DNA from: Exiguobacterium marinum DSM 16307
Lineage (GTDB): Bacteria; Bacillota; Bacilli; Exiguobacteriales; Exiguobacteriaceae
Length of the DNA: 64,000 nucleotides
Direction: 5' to 3'
Assembly: GCF_000620845.1 (NCBI RefSeq)
Contig: NZ_KK211189.1
Span: 697,662 to 761,661, forward strand
The notes beneath the pieces were generated by a model, which did not search any database, was not told the origin of the DNA, and was given only the letters and a program-made list of their open reading frames with translations. Position 1 is the first letter of the stretch. Every line of letters starts with the position of its first letter. The position numbers were made by a program, and so were the translations under genes. Shown piece by piece: positions 33,535-43,544 of the stretch.

Positions 33535-34760
33535 GAGTTTGTCTCCTTTTGTGTAGGTGTGCCAACGGCTAAGTAGTACGAATGATTGTTCGTGATCATG
33601 CTACCGGCGCGAACGCCGAGTGCGGATGGGTGTCCATTCAAACAGAAACATCCGATCATGTAATGTGTCTCGACAAGGCCCTTGACGGTCGTCGTCATCC
33701 GAGTCGGAAGTTCGATGAACTGTTGGTACACGGCCGTCTCTTCCGCATACGTTTGTAGTAATTCTCGGTGAAACGGTTTGCCTTCTTTCGTGTACAAGAT
33801 GACGGAGTCCCCTTCACGTCCGAATGCCGGTTTTTTGACGTAGTTCGATTCGCCGAGAAACGGTGCGTCTTCTAAGTAAGTTGGTAAAAAATATGTGTCG
33901 ATGATGTCGCGCTCAGCTTCATCGAACAGTGTCTCGGTCTCATATAACTCCCAAATCAGGGCCTGTACGCCTTTCGATTGCATGAGGAAAGCTGAGAGCG
34001 GATTGAGAAGCGATACGTGTTTTTGTTGATTGAGTTCGAGCAACCGAATGCCAATCAAGTCTCCGTCCGGTGCTTGATCGTCTACGAGATGTTCAATCGG
34101 ATATGTTTGACGGTACAAGATATCGATTCGTTCACCCGATGGTGTATAGATACCGTTTTCGTCGACGAGCAAAGCATGAAGTGACACAAATTCAGACGGT
34201 AAATCGAGCGTTTCTTGCAGGAAGCGAGCCGTCCATTTGTCTTCGATGTTGTCATCATGAGCCGTGAAGACGATTTTTGGTGTGCCTTCTCGTCCGAGTC
34301 GTTTCCATGCGGCAACGATGGCCTTCCGCAACTCGGTTTTTAACTGAGCGGTGGCTTCCTTGTTCGGATCGAGGAGATCGAATTCGGAAGCGACCACGCC
34401 GTTCACGTCAAACAGTTCTTTAATGAACGTCGGTGTATCTGAGTTGAACTCCATCAATTTGAGTTGGCCGTTCTTCATGATCCAGTCGTAGCGACCGATG
34501 ATTGTCTCCTGCGGAATTGTCTTCTCCCGTAAGAACGGCAGGCTCGATTCGGGATAGCCGAGCAGTCGTAGCGTCTCGTCAGGTAGCGAGCGCAACAGTT
34601 GATTCGTCTTCCGAAAAATCGAATCAACCGCCCCGGTCGCCTCTCGGACGGACTCTACCTGCGAGGCGGTCATTTCGAAACAGTCGTATAGGGCATATTC
34701 TTCATCGTTTAAATCGGGCCAAAAATAAGGGATTTGACTGTAAAGTTCGTCACGCGTCAT
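33531..34760 (-). CDS. Glutathionylspermidine-synthase-like ATP-grasp enzyme (YjfC-like)
   Basis: 409 residues. The GspS C-terminal synthetase fold is seen in GRYDWIMKNGQLKLMEFNSD (acidic/Asn metal site), YVKKPAFGREGDSVIL (ATP Lys) and GVRAGSMITNNHSYYLAVG. It lacks the N-terminal amidase domain of E. coli Gss. Family knowledge: stand-alone YjfC-type members are thought to ligate an amine or amino acid to a carboxylate at the membrane; the true substrates are unknown. It overlaps its neighbours by 4 bases on each side. Confidence 0.85.
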   Translation of the reverse strand: MTRDELYSQIPYFWPDLNDEEYALYDCFEMTASQVESVREATGAVDSIFRKTNQLLRSLPDETLRLLGYPESSLPFLREKTIPQETIIGRYDWIMKNGQLKLMEFNSDTPTFIKELFDVNGVVASEFDLLDPNKEATAQLKTELRKAIVAAWKRLGREGTPKIVFTAHDDNIEDKWTARFLQETLDLPSEFVSLHALLVDENGIYTPSGERIDILYRQTYPIEHLVDDQAPDGDLIGIRLLELNQQKHVSLLNPLSAFLMQSKGVQALIWELYETETLFDEAERDIIDTYFLPTYLEDAPFLGESNYVKKPAFGREGDSVILYTKEGKPFHRELLQTYAEETAVYQQFIELPTRMTTTVKGLVETHYMIGCFCLNGHPSALGVRAGSMITNNHSYYLAVGTPTQKETNS

Positions 34761-35125
34761 CCGCCGAATCCACCTTTAGAGCCGCTCCCGAGTCCAGATT
34801 TTGACGACCCTGAATTTGAGCCGTTCGACACGGCGCCGGTCGCACCACCATTTGACTTATATGATTTATAGGTCGAAGAGTTTTTCAGTGCACTTTTTGA
34901 ACGGAACAAGCTACCGAGTAAAAAGTAACTCCCGTAATGGGGGGAACGATCGTCGTCACAATAATATGATTCTGTCACATCATCCCAGTCCCAATCGTCA
35001 CATTCGTAGCCGGTCGGCTCTTCAGGGAGCGCGGCTTCGTTATAGTTATCATCTCCACATGCGGCGAGAGAGGTCGTTAATACCGCAGCAGAAAGTCCGC
35101 TTAAAATTTTCTTACTTGTCTTCAT
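34757..35125 (-). CDS. Small lipoprotein with Gly/Ser-rich tail
   Basis: 122 residues. A lipoprotein signal peptide with lipobox SLAAC (Cys at about residue 23) is followed by an acidic Trp/Asp/Tyr-rich segment (ECDDWDWDDVTESYYCDDD). A Ser/Asn/Gly-rich tail ends GSGSKGGFGG. The flexible C-terminus ending in Gly-Gly could be a substrate tail for the adjacent ATP-grasp ligase; this is inference. Overlaps both neighbours by 4 bases. Confidence 0.8.
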   Translation of the reverse strand: MKTSKKILSGLSAAVLTTSLAACGDDNYNEAALPEEPTGYECDDWDWDDVTESYYCDDDRSPHYGSYFLLGSLFRSKSALKNSSTYKSYKSNGGATGAVSNGSNSGSSKSGLGSGSKGGFGG

Positions 35126-35580
35126 GTTGATTCCTCCAATGTATAACCGGTCGGTGTGACATATATGACATACACACCACGATCTTCATCTGTTTCTGCT
35201 GAATCGCGTTCGTACTCTTTATTGGCGACGTACAAGTATTGACTCCCGAGCATGGCGAGTGCATCGAGGTGACGATCGACGTAATAGGCTTCGAGCAACG
35301 GGTTGTCAAAGCGGTCGTCGAGTGTACGGATTTCGACTTTAATCTCGCTCGTTTCTTGTTTGTCCATCGGTCCTTCAGTGTAGCGATCGACGTAAATCAA
35401 AAAGTATTGATCGCCTTCTAGGGCGGACGAGCGTTGTTTGTATGTCATGCCGTCTTTGACGAAAAACTCACATTCGCGACGGGCGAGCACTTCGTCTAAT
35501 CCGAGAGACGTGTAATGGTATAGTGGTTCGAACGATAATTCATTTTTATAGAGACGATACTCTAATACGATTGAATTCAT
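35122..35580 (-). CDS. Conserved-looking hypothetical protein, first gene of the ATP-grasp operon
   Basis: 152 residues, soluble, beta-rich, with many Tyr, Glu and Asp. It has no signal peptide, membrane segment or motif I can name. Features include a central GDQYFLIYVDRYTEG and a C-terminal GVYVIYVTPTGYTLEES. It overlaps the lipoprotein gene by 4 bases, so it is translationally coupled to the system. GGAAGGACTGAATT precedes the ATG. Function unknown. Confidence 0.75.
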   Translation of the reverse strand: MNSIVLEYRLYKNELSFEPLYHYTSLGLDEVLARRECEFFVKDGMTYKQRSSALEGDQYFLIYVDRYTEGPMDKQETSEIKVEIRTLDDRFDNPLLEAYYVDRHLDALAMLGSQYLYVANKEYERDSAETDEDRGVYVIYVTPTGYTLEEST

Positions 35581-35686
35581 AATTCAGTCCTTCCTTTTTT
35601 CTTTTTATACGGGGTGAATGTCAAAATGGTTTCGTGAATCTTTCCTTGGATACGTTTAGTATATAAGAGAGAAGGAGGGGGAAACA

Positions 35687-36706
35687 GTGCATATCTTGTT
35701 TCGTGTATGGAAAGGATTAGCGAAATTATCATTTTTGAACGTGATTCTGGCCTCGGTTGGTATCATCGTCGTCGGGACTGTGCTCGGTTATTTATTTGAA
35801 CCGGAGACGTTCGAGTCATTGTTCGACTCGTTCTGGTGGACGATGACGACATTGACGACCGTTGGATATGGAGATTTTTATCCGTCTTCCGTGGCGGGGC
35901 GATGGCTCGGGATTTTCTTGTTCCTATTCGGGATTGGGATTATCGGGGCATTGATTGGAAAACTAGTTGAAGTCGGAGCGACGTTTCAACGATTAAAACG
36001 GGAGGGAAGACTAGTGTATCGTGGAGAAGGACATTATGTATATATCGGATGGTCCCCGAAGACGAAAAAAGCAATCGATGAAGTGCTCAACTATGAACCG
36101 AAAGCGGAGATTGTCTTAATCGATCAATTGATTGAGGAGCCGTATGTGCACGATCAAGTACATTTCGTATCAGGAGACGCCTCGGATGAAGCGGTGTTGA
36201 TGCAGGCAAACGTCTTGAAAGCTCGACGAATCGCCATTTTTGCGGATGCACGTATCACGGAGACATTACTCGCTGATGGGAAGTCGTTATTGATTGCATC
36301 AGCGGTAGAAGCGTTATCACACGATTACAAAGTCGATTTGCACACGGTCGTGGAGGTGTGCGAGGAACGGAATATCTCGAAATTTAAACACGTCCGTGTC
36401 GACGACTTTATTTTAGCGAACGACTCGGTCTCGCTCTTGATGGCGAAAGCGACATTACAACCAGGGACAACGACCATTTTCCGTCAATTATTAAGTAAGC
36501 AGTCGGGTGGGAACATTCAAGCGTTGAAACCGAAAGCCGAGTGGCAAAATGTTCGACAAGCAAATACAGCGTTACTTGAATCTGGGGTGACGCTCATCGC
36601 GGTCAATGACCGCTTGGATGTGGCGACGATGCTCGACTTACCGCTCCAAGATACAGACATGCTCTACGTCGTCTGTCACGACGAAGTATTTGAACGATTA
36701 TCGTAA
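35687..36706 (+). CDS. Two-helix potassium channel with RCK/TrkA-N domain (YugO-like)
   Basis: 339 residues. A first membrane helix (about 15-35) is followed by a pore loop with the K+ filter TTVGYGDFYP and a second helix (FLFLFGIGIIGALIG). A cytosolic RCK/TrkA-N domain (about 115-230) begins YVYIGWSP, with a degenerate nucleotide motif and HFVSGDASDEAVL. A C-terminal extension reaches 339. GTG start with AAGGAGGGGG. It is divergent from the ATP-grasp operon and 11 bases ahead of an HD gene. Confidence 0.92.
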   Translation: MHILFRVWKGLAKLSFLNVILASVGIIVVGTVLGYLFEPETFESLFDSFWWTMTTLTTVGYGDFYPSSVAGRWLGIFLFLFGIGIIGALIGKLVEVGATFQRLKREGRLVYRGEGHYVYIGWSPKTKKAIDEVLNYEPKAEIVLIDQLIEEPYVHDQVHFVSGDASDEAVLMQANVLKARRIAIFADARITETLLADGKSLLIASAVEALSHDYKVDLHTVVEVCEERNISKFKHVRVDDFILANDSVSLLMAKATLQPGTTTIFRQLLSKQSGGNIQALKPKAEWQNVRQANTALLESGVTLIAVNDRLDVATMLDLPLQDTDMLYVVCHDEVFERLS

Positions 36707-36717
36707 GGAGTGAAATC

Positions 36718-37845
36718 ATGCATAACGGAACGTTTATCCGAAAGATGACACGCATGCAAAACGTGCAACGATGGGACGAATATGCCCCGCATTATCATGA
36801 CAATGCTGCAAGTCACAGTTTTCGTGTCGCGGTCTTCAGCTTGATCGCGGCTTATGTGGAGAAAGAGAACGGGCACGAAGTCGATTTGCTCGATTTACTT
36901 GGGAAAGCCATCTTCCATGACATGAATGAAGTGCAGACGGGGCCGATTATGCACCGGACGAAAAAAGAACCGACGTTGATTGGTCACATCGAACGGATGG
37001 AGCGGACAGCGAGCCTCGGTCTTGTCGAGTTGCTGTCACAGTCGCTACGTCCTCACTTTCATCGCTTCGTTGTCGAAGCGGAAGATGACTCATTTGAAGG
37101 ACGAATTGTGGACGGAATCGATTCATTCGATGCGATGCTGTTCGTGCGACGGGAAGTCGCGCATGGTTCTCCACATTTCGATGACAAATTAGAAGAGATG
37201 AAAGCTGCACTCCGTCATCATCCGATTGATTCGGTTCGCTGGCTGTTCGACCAGGTCGAGGCAGAGACGGATGTGTTACGGTTCATCGAGAACGTCATGC
37301 GGATGGATAGTGTGCGTCGTTGGAAAGGTCGCTTCAACACGATTGACGACAACGATGCGATTCACGGTTTCCGCGCGGCTGCACTCGGTATGTTCAGTGG
37401 GCTCTTAGAGCGTGAGAAGTACGACGTCGATGTCGATGTCGCCGAACTCGTGGCCCGTCTTCTCTGTCACGACTTAGTGGAAGGGGTGACCGGAGACGTG
37501 CTCGGTCCAGTCAAACATTCGACGCAAGAGACAGGGGCTGCGTTTGAGGCGTACGAACGGGCGGAAAGTGAACGTCTGCTTGGACTGTTGCCTGAGTATA
37601 TGCAACCGGCATTCCGGAGATATATGGCCGACTCGAAAGATGATACGTATGAAGGAATGCTTGTCGATATGATGGACAAACTCGATGCACTCATCAAGAT
37701 GAACATGGAGCGGAAGATGAACGGGGCCGAGTATGAGGTCACGTATCGCGAGCAGCTCCGTAAAGTCCAGATGCGTTATGAGAATCCAAGCATGATCTTC
37801 TTCCTGGCGTATATTTTGCATGATTTGGATTACGTCACAAGCTAA
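36718..37845 (+). CDS. Tandem YfbR-like HD-domain phosphohydrolase
   Basis: 375 residues made of two homologous halves. Each half begins similarly (KMTRMQNVQRW and NVMRMDSVRRW) and keeps the HD set: His33, His67-Asp68 and Asp135 in half one; His216, His251-Asp252 and DMMDKLDAL in half two. YfbR is a 5'-deoxynucleotidase with a single such domain, so this is an internal duplication. It is likely co-transcribed with the K+ channel (11-base gap, AAGGAGTG site). The substrate is unknown. Confidence 0.85.
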   Translation: MHNGTFIRKMTRMQNVQRWDEYAPHYHDNAASHSFRVAVFSLIAAYVEKENGHEVDLLDLLGKAIFHDMNEVQTGPIMHRTKKEPTLIGHIERMERTASLGLVELLSQSLRPHFHRFVVEAEDDSFEGRIVDGIDSFDAMLFVRREVAHGSPHFDDKLEEMKAALRHHPIDSVRWLFDQVEAETDVLRFIENVMRMDSVRRWKGRFNTIDDNDAIHGFRAAALGMFSGLLEREKYDVDVDVAELVARLLCHDLVEGVTGDVLGPVKHSTQETGAAFEAYERAESERLLGLLPEYMQPAFRRYMADSKDDTYEGMLVDMMDKLDALIKMNMERKMNGAEYEVTYREQLRKVQMRYENPSMIFFLAYILHDLDYVTS

Positions 37846-37859
37846 ATCAATCCACACAG

Positions 37860-37893
37860 AAGTCGCATACCTAAATGGGTGCGACTTTTTTTA
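37860..37893 (+). terminator. Terminator after the HD gene
   Basis: AAGTCGC / GCGACTT stem with an internal bulge and a T7 tail. Confidence 0.75.
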
Positions 37894-37902
37894 TATCATT
37901 TA

Positions 37903-37960
37903 TTGACATATATCATTTAACGATATATATTGAATGTAAGAGGTGTATCATTTAATGATA
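37903..37960 (+). promoter_or_regulatory. PadR promoter with two operator copies
   Basis: TTGACA (37903-37908), 17-base spacer, TATATT (37926-37931). Palindrome 1, ATATATCATTTAACGATATAT (37908-37928), fills the spacer. Palindrome 2, TATCATTTAATGATA (37946-37960), lies downstream of the start of transcription. A partial third copy (TATATCATTTATTGA) is just upstream. This predicts autorepression. Confidence 0.7.
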
Positions 37961-37974
37961 TAGGAGGTGGGGAG

Positions 37975-38307
37975 ATGCCGCGAACGGACTCCTTGGAGTT
38001 AGGGGAACTGACGGATAGTATGTTTTACATCTTATTGGCGTTCACGACGCCGCGTCATGGCTATTTGGTCATGCAGTTTGTCGAAGAGACTACGCGAGGG
38101 CGAATGCAAATTGGTCCGGCTTCGATGTATACAATCATCAAAAAGTTGTTGAACGCCGAATTGATTGAACCGATGGACGGAGACGGAAAGAAAAAGAACT
38201 ATCAGATTACGCGTAAAGGGCGTTCGATTCTGACAGATGATGTGAAAAGACGACAGGCGATGGTCGAAGATGCCTGTGCCATTTTAGATATGGAGGGATC
38301 ACGATGA
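37975..38307 (+). CDS. PadR-family transcriptional regulator
   Basis: 110 residues. The PadR winged helix is seen in MFYILLAFTTPRHGYLVMQFVEE and GPASMYTIIKKLLNAELIEPM, with wing KKNYQITRKGRSIL. The ATG at 37975 follows AGGAGGTGGGGAG; longer readings begin inside the operator. The C-terminal dimerisation helix is short. It overlaps the DUF2812 gene by 4 bases, a common pairing. Confidence 0.9.
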   Translation: MPRTDSLELGELTDSMFYILLAFTTPRHGYLVMQFVEETTRGRMQIGPASMYTIIKKLLNAELIEPMDGDGKKKNYQITRKGRSILTDDVKRRQAMVEDACAILDMEGSR

Positions 38308-38831
38308 GACAGAAGTATATGTCGAGCTGGGGACTAGCGTTTGCCGAAGAGCGTGAGATGCGGAAATTGGAGCGAATGGCGGCGAAGGGTTGGCATTTGA
38401 AAAAGTTTGCCCCTTTAGGATATACGCTTGTCGAAGGGGAACCGGAAGACGTTCAATATAGTTTGGATTATCGAACTCGTCCAGATGAAGACTACTTTGA
38501 CCTGTTTGCGTCGAGCGGATGGCAACATGTCACATCGACCGGGGATGAGATTCATATTTTCAAAGGAAATCGAGATGCGAAGCCGATTTACTCGGATATC
38601 GAAACAACAGAGGAGAAATATCATGACATGGAACGTCAGATGGGACGGGCTGCGCTCATCCTAGGTATATTATGGATTGCGCTCTTTTCCTTGTTTCAAT
38701 TTGATTGGCCGACCGTAGTCGAAATGATATTGATTGGCGTTCAACTACTCGTGACGACAGGTCTCGTGTTCACGGGACTTCCGTATATCGGCTACCGATT
38801 CAAACGAATAAAAGTGAATCGTCAAGGATGA
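38304..38831 (+). CDS. DUF2812 membrane protein
   Basis: 175 residues. The N-terminal soluble DUF2812 domain (EREMRKLERMAAKGWHLKKF, YSLDYR, FASSGWQHV) is followed by two membrane helices (about 113-133, 137-157). Family knowledge: DUF2812 proteins are usually encoded next to PadR regulators and have no known activity; some are thought to act in envelope stress. Translationally coupled to padR. Confidence 0.85.
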   Translation: MRQKYMSSWGLAFAEEREMRKLERMAAKGWHLKKFAPLGYTLVEGEPEDVQYSLDYRTRPDEDYFDLFASSGWQHVTSTGDEIHIFKGNRDAKPIYSDIETTEEKYHDMERQMGRAALILGILWIALFSLFQFDWPTVVEMILIGVQLLVTTGLVFTGLPYIGYRFKRIKVNRQG

Positions 38832-38835
38832 ATAG

Positions 38836-38866
38836 GCGGATGGCACAAGCCATCCGTCTTTGTTTC
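38836..38866 (+). terminator. Terminator of the padR operon
   Basis: GCGGATGGC / GCCATCCGT with loop acaa, then CTTTGTTT. Confidence 0.75.
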
Positions 38867-38955
38867 GTTCAACTGAACTATTCGAATGAAAAATAGTTAG
38901 GGAGAGAGAACTGTTTTTGGACATCGGTCTATGCAACAAAATCAAAATCCTTCAC

Positions 38956-38987
38956 AATGATTAATGCAAGCGCTTTCATTAATCATT
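38956..38987 (+). promoter_or_regulatory. CcpA cre site inside a 32-bp palindrome upstream of amylase
   Basis: TGCAAGCGCTTTCA (38965-38978) fits the cre consensus with one deviation. It is the centre of a 32-bp palindrome with arms AATGATTAATG / CATTAATCATT around AAGCGCTT; only one base pair in 16 is mismatched. It lies 4 bases before the AGGAGG site. Carbon catabolite repression of amylase is expected. Confidence 0.75.
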
Positions 38988-39000
38988 TGAGGAGGAATGA

Positions 39001-40548
<1,548 letters not shown>

Positions 40549-40555
40549 ATTAGTT

Positions 40556-40590
40556 AGACTTGTCTCTAAAGATAGGGACAAGTCTTTTTT
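40556..40590 (+). terminator. Amylase terminator
   Basis: AGACTTGTCtCTA / TAGgGACAAGTCT with T7 tail. Confidence 0.85.
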
Positions 40591-40750
40591 TCTGAATTTT
40601 CACCACATAAGTTTTATACATGATATAATGACCTGGTGTTAATTCTTGATAGGGAATGCTTCCAATCCATGAATTCACATTGAACAACGTCGGTTGTTGG
40701 TTTTATCTATATTTTTGCGTTGTGACGCTGTTGAGTTCAAGGAGGTCGTG

Positions 40751-41764
40751 ATGAGTAAAGAAAAGATTGCCCAATTAAGAAAGCACGTCTCGCCGTTTGA
40801 AAAGTCCGATATTCGGATTAGTGTGCGGCAGATGATTAATACGATTTTACCGTTTCTCGTTTCATGGTTTTTGGCGTATCAACTACTGAGTGTCTCCATT
40901 TTCCTGACATTACCGTTTACGTTGATAGCAGCAGGATTTGTCGTGCGGATGTTTATCATCTTCCATGACTGTACACACGGTTCGTTCTTTAAGAATAAGA
41001 AGGCAAACGCCATCGTCGGAACGATTACCGGTGTTTTGACGTTGTTTCCTTACGAGAAGTGGAAACGCGAGCATGCGATTCATCATGCGTCGAGTGGGAA
41101 TTTGGATAAACGGGGCGTCGGCGACATCTGGGTCATGACGATTGAGGAGTACATCGAAGCCTCGAAATGGATGCGATTGAAGTATCGCCTATATCGTCAT
41201 CCGCTCGTCATGTTCGGTCTTGGACCACTTTGGCTCATTCTCGTGACGAGTCGTTTCAATCGAAAAGACGCCCGTAAAAAAGAACGGCAAAACACGTATA
41301 TCATTAATCTCTCACTCGTCGTGTTATACAGTGCGTTGATTTATGTCATCGGATGGCAAGCGTTCCTCATTGTTCAAGGTACGACGATGTTCATCGCTGG
41401 TGTGCTCGGGATTTGGTTGTTCTATGTCCAGCACACGTTTGAAGATTCATACTTCGAGGATGAGCAAGAGTGGGACTACGTGAAGGCGGCAATCGAAGGA
41501 AGCTCGTATTATGAATTGCCGAAAGTGCTTCAATGGGTGACAGGAAATATTGGTTTCCATCACGTCCACCATTTGAGTCCACGAGTGCCGAACTATCATT
41601 TAGAGAAGGCACATACGTCGACACCACCATTACAGCGAGCAACGACAATCGGGCTATTTTCAAGCCTGAAGTCGTTACGTTACAAGTTATATGATGAAAA
41701 CAATAAAACATTCGTCACGTTCCGGGATGTGCGCCATCTCTTGCGCCGAACGAACGTGGCATGA
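40751..41764 (+). CDS. Membrane acyl-lipid fatty acid desaturase
   Basis: 337 residues with hydrophobic segments and the three His boxes of di-iron desaturases: HDCTHGS (box 1), HAIHHASS (box 2), HHVHHLSP (box 3). It introduces a double bond in membrane acyl chains using O2. It resembles the Des/delta-12 class; regiospecificity cannot be read. The ATG at 40751 follows GGAGGTCGTG. No DesK/DesR genes or clear DesR site are nearby. Confidence 0.9.
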   Translation: MSKEKIAQLRKHVSPFEKSDIRISVRQMINTILPFLVSWFLAYQLLSVSIFLTLPFTLIAAGFVVRMFIIFHDCTHGSFFKNKKANAIVGTITGVLTLFPYEKWKREHAIHHASSGNLDKRGVGDIWVMTIEEYIEASKWMRLKYRLYRHPLVMFGLGPLWLILVTSRFNRKDARKKERQNTYIINLSLVVLYSALIYVIGWQAFLIVQGTTMFIAGVLGIWLFYVQHTFEDSYFEDEQEWDYVKAAIEGSSYYELPKVLQWVTGNIGFHHVHHLSPRVPNYHLEKAHTSTPPLQRATTIGLFSSLKSLRYKLYDENNKTFVTFRDVRHLLRRTNVA

Positions 41765-41765
41765 A

Positions 41766-41800
41766 AAAAGATTGTCCCCGTAAAAAAGGGACAATCTTTT
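41766..41800. terminator. Bidirectional terminator
   Basis: AAAAGATTGTCCC / GGGACAATCTTTT between convergent desaturase and lipM. Confidence 0.85.
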
Positions 41801-42630
41801 TAGCGTTTCCAGACCCATTCGTCACTCTCATACTTCTTCACGAGCAAATCGATCTCAGCTCGCTGTTCTGTCGTAAAGACGAGTGGTTCGAACGTCAAGG
41901 AGAACGCGTCTTTGAAGCCGGTCTCAAATGCGGCTGCTACTTCGTCAAAGGAGACGAAGCGCTGTAACGTGTCATTCAAGGCGACGGCTTTTTCGCTGAA
42001 GCGGTTTTTGGCTTCAAGTTTTTCGTGCTCCTCCATCGTGAAGCAGTCGAACAACACCTCATCGTCGACAGAAAGCGGGATCGATCCATGTTGAAGCACG
42101 GCCCCTTGATGACGTACCTGTGCGCTACCCGCAATCTTCTTCCCGTCGACGGCAAGCTCGTAATACGAGGCGGCATCGAAGCAAACGGCTGATTTTGGTT
42201 TGCGGAGCGCCTCACGGTCCTCTTCCGTCAACGGCACCGAAAATTCGGCCGGTACACCGAGCTCATGATAACCGCGGCGGACACCCTCCGTGAGTAATCG
42301 ATAGCTCTCGATGATATTCGTCGGAAGAGCCGGTGTCGACTCGGGCAAGATGACGCTATATGTTAGTTCATCCGCGTGTAACACGGCCCGTCCACCCGTC
42401 AGGCGACGGACGACCGGAATATTGTTCTTCGTGAGCGCCTCGCGGTCCAAGTCGCGTGTCGCCCGCTGGAAACGTCCGACGCTGATCGCATGAGGTGCCC
42501 ATGAATAAAAACGGAGCGTCGGTTTGAGTTCTCCCTTCGCGACCCAATTGGCGATGGCTTCGTCAATCGCCATGTTCTCAGCCGGTGAAGTGGATTCAGT
42601 TCTAAGTAAGTGCCACGTCGTACCAGTCAT
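41800..42630 (-). CDS. lipM: Octanoyltransferase LipM
   Basis: Moves octanoate from acyl carrier protein to GcvH, the first step of lipoate synthesis in Bacillales. 276 residues. Biotin/lipoate-ligase fold: RFYSWAPHAISVGRFQ, VVRRLTGGRAVLHADELTYSV and KIAGSAQVRHQGAVLQHGSI, with Cys in AVCFDAASYYEL, the likely catalytic residue. It lacks the C-terminal ligase domain. It lies 17 bases downstream of lipA, forming a lipA-lipM operon. Confidence 0.88.
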   Translation of the reverse strand: MTGTTWHLLRTESTSPAENMAIDEAIANWVAKGELKPTLRFYSWAPHAISVGRFQRATRDLDREALTKNNIPVVRRLTGGRAVLHADELTYSVILPESTPALPTNIIESYRLLTEGVRRGYHELGVPAEFSVPLTEEDREALRKPKSAVCFDAASYYELAVDGKKIAGSAQVRHQGAVLQHGSIPLSVDDEVLFDCFTMEEHEKLEAKNRFSEKAVALNDTLQRFVSFDEVAAAFETGFKDAFSLTFEPLVFTTEQRAEIDLLVKKYESDEWVWKR

Positions 42631-42647
42631 AATCTCTCTTCTTTCTG

Positions 42648-43544
42648 TTAATCGATTGGCAACATCGTGTGGCGACGTGCCTTGTGTACTTGTTCGTCCG
42701 CATGGTAAGAAGAACGGACGAGCGGACCTGCCTCACAATGTGAGAATCCTTTTGCTAGTGCGATTTCTTTCAACTCGGCGAACTCGTCTGGATGATAGTA
42801 ACGTTCGACCTCGAGATGTTTCTTCGTCGGCTGTAAATATTGACCGAGCGTCAAAATATCAACGTTGTGCGCGCGAAGGTCGTCCATCGCTTCAATCAAC
42901 TCTTCTTTCGTTTCTCCGAGTCCGACCATGATTGATGATTTCGTAGGGATCTCGGGATTCAGTTCTTTCGAACGCCTCAAGAACTCGAGGGTCCGGTCAT
43001 ACGTTGCTTTGGCACGGACTCTCGGTGTGAGGCGACGAACGGTCTCTAAGTTATGGTTCATGATGTCAGGACCCGCATCAATCAACGTCTGCAAGGCAGA
43101 GAAGTCACCCATCATGTCTGACGGGAGCACCTCAATCGATGTTTCCGGGTTCATGGCGCGGACGGCACGAACCGTTTCCGCGAAGACGGTAGCCCCGTAA
43201 TCGTTCAAGTCGTCACGCGCGACGGCCGTGATGACGACATGTTTCAAGTTCATGAGTCGTACGGATTCGGCGACACGCTTCGGTTCTTCCCAATCAAGCT
43301 CGTTCGGTTTACCTGTCGTGACGGCGCAAAAGCGGCAGGCGCGTGTACAAATACTTCCTAAAATCATGAAAGTCGCGGTCCGACGTACCGCCCAACATTC
43401 ATGGATGTTCGGACATTTCGCCTCCTCACATACCGTATGTAGATTTTTCTCACGCATCATGTTTTTTAAGCCGGTATATGTTTCATTCGTGTTCAATTTA
43501 ATCTTTAACCATTCCGGCTTGCGTTTCAGTTCCCCTCTTGCCAC
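42648..43544 (-). CDS. lipA: Lipoyl synthase
   Basis: Radical-SAM enzyme inserting two sulfurs into protein-bound octanoate. 298 residues. The auxiliary cluster motif is [12 protein letters not shown] and the radical-SAM motif is CTRACRFC. The C-terminal RSSYHAD region contains the conserved Ser that coordinates the auxiliary cluster. GTG start with GGGGGAG seven bases upstream. First gene of the lipA-lipM operon. Confidence 0.97.
   Translation of the reverse strand: MARGELKRKPEWLKIKLNTNETYTGLKNMMREKNLHTVCEEAKCPNIHECWAVRRTATFMILGSICTRACRFCAVTTGKPNELDWEEPKRVAESVRLMNLKHVVITAVARDDLNDYGATVFAETVRAVRAMNPETSIEVLPSDMMGDFSALQTLIDAGPDIMNHNLETVRRLTPRVRAKATYDRTLEFLRRSKELNPEIPTKSSIMVGLGETKEELIEAMDDLRAHNVDILTLGQYLQPTKKHLEVERYYHPDEFAELKEIALAKGFSHCEAGPLVRSSYHADEQVHKARRHTMLPID

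Noticed and set aside
33531-34760. True glutathionylspermidine synthetase
   Set aside because: gshF and speE are in the window, which is tempting. However, the enzyme lacks the amidase domain and sits in a YjfC/DUF350 context, so glutathionylspermidine as product is not supported.
40590-40750. DesR-type operator upstream of the desaturase
   Set aside because: No clear direct or inverted repeat was found; the region has only AT-rich sequence and a ribosome site.
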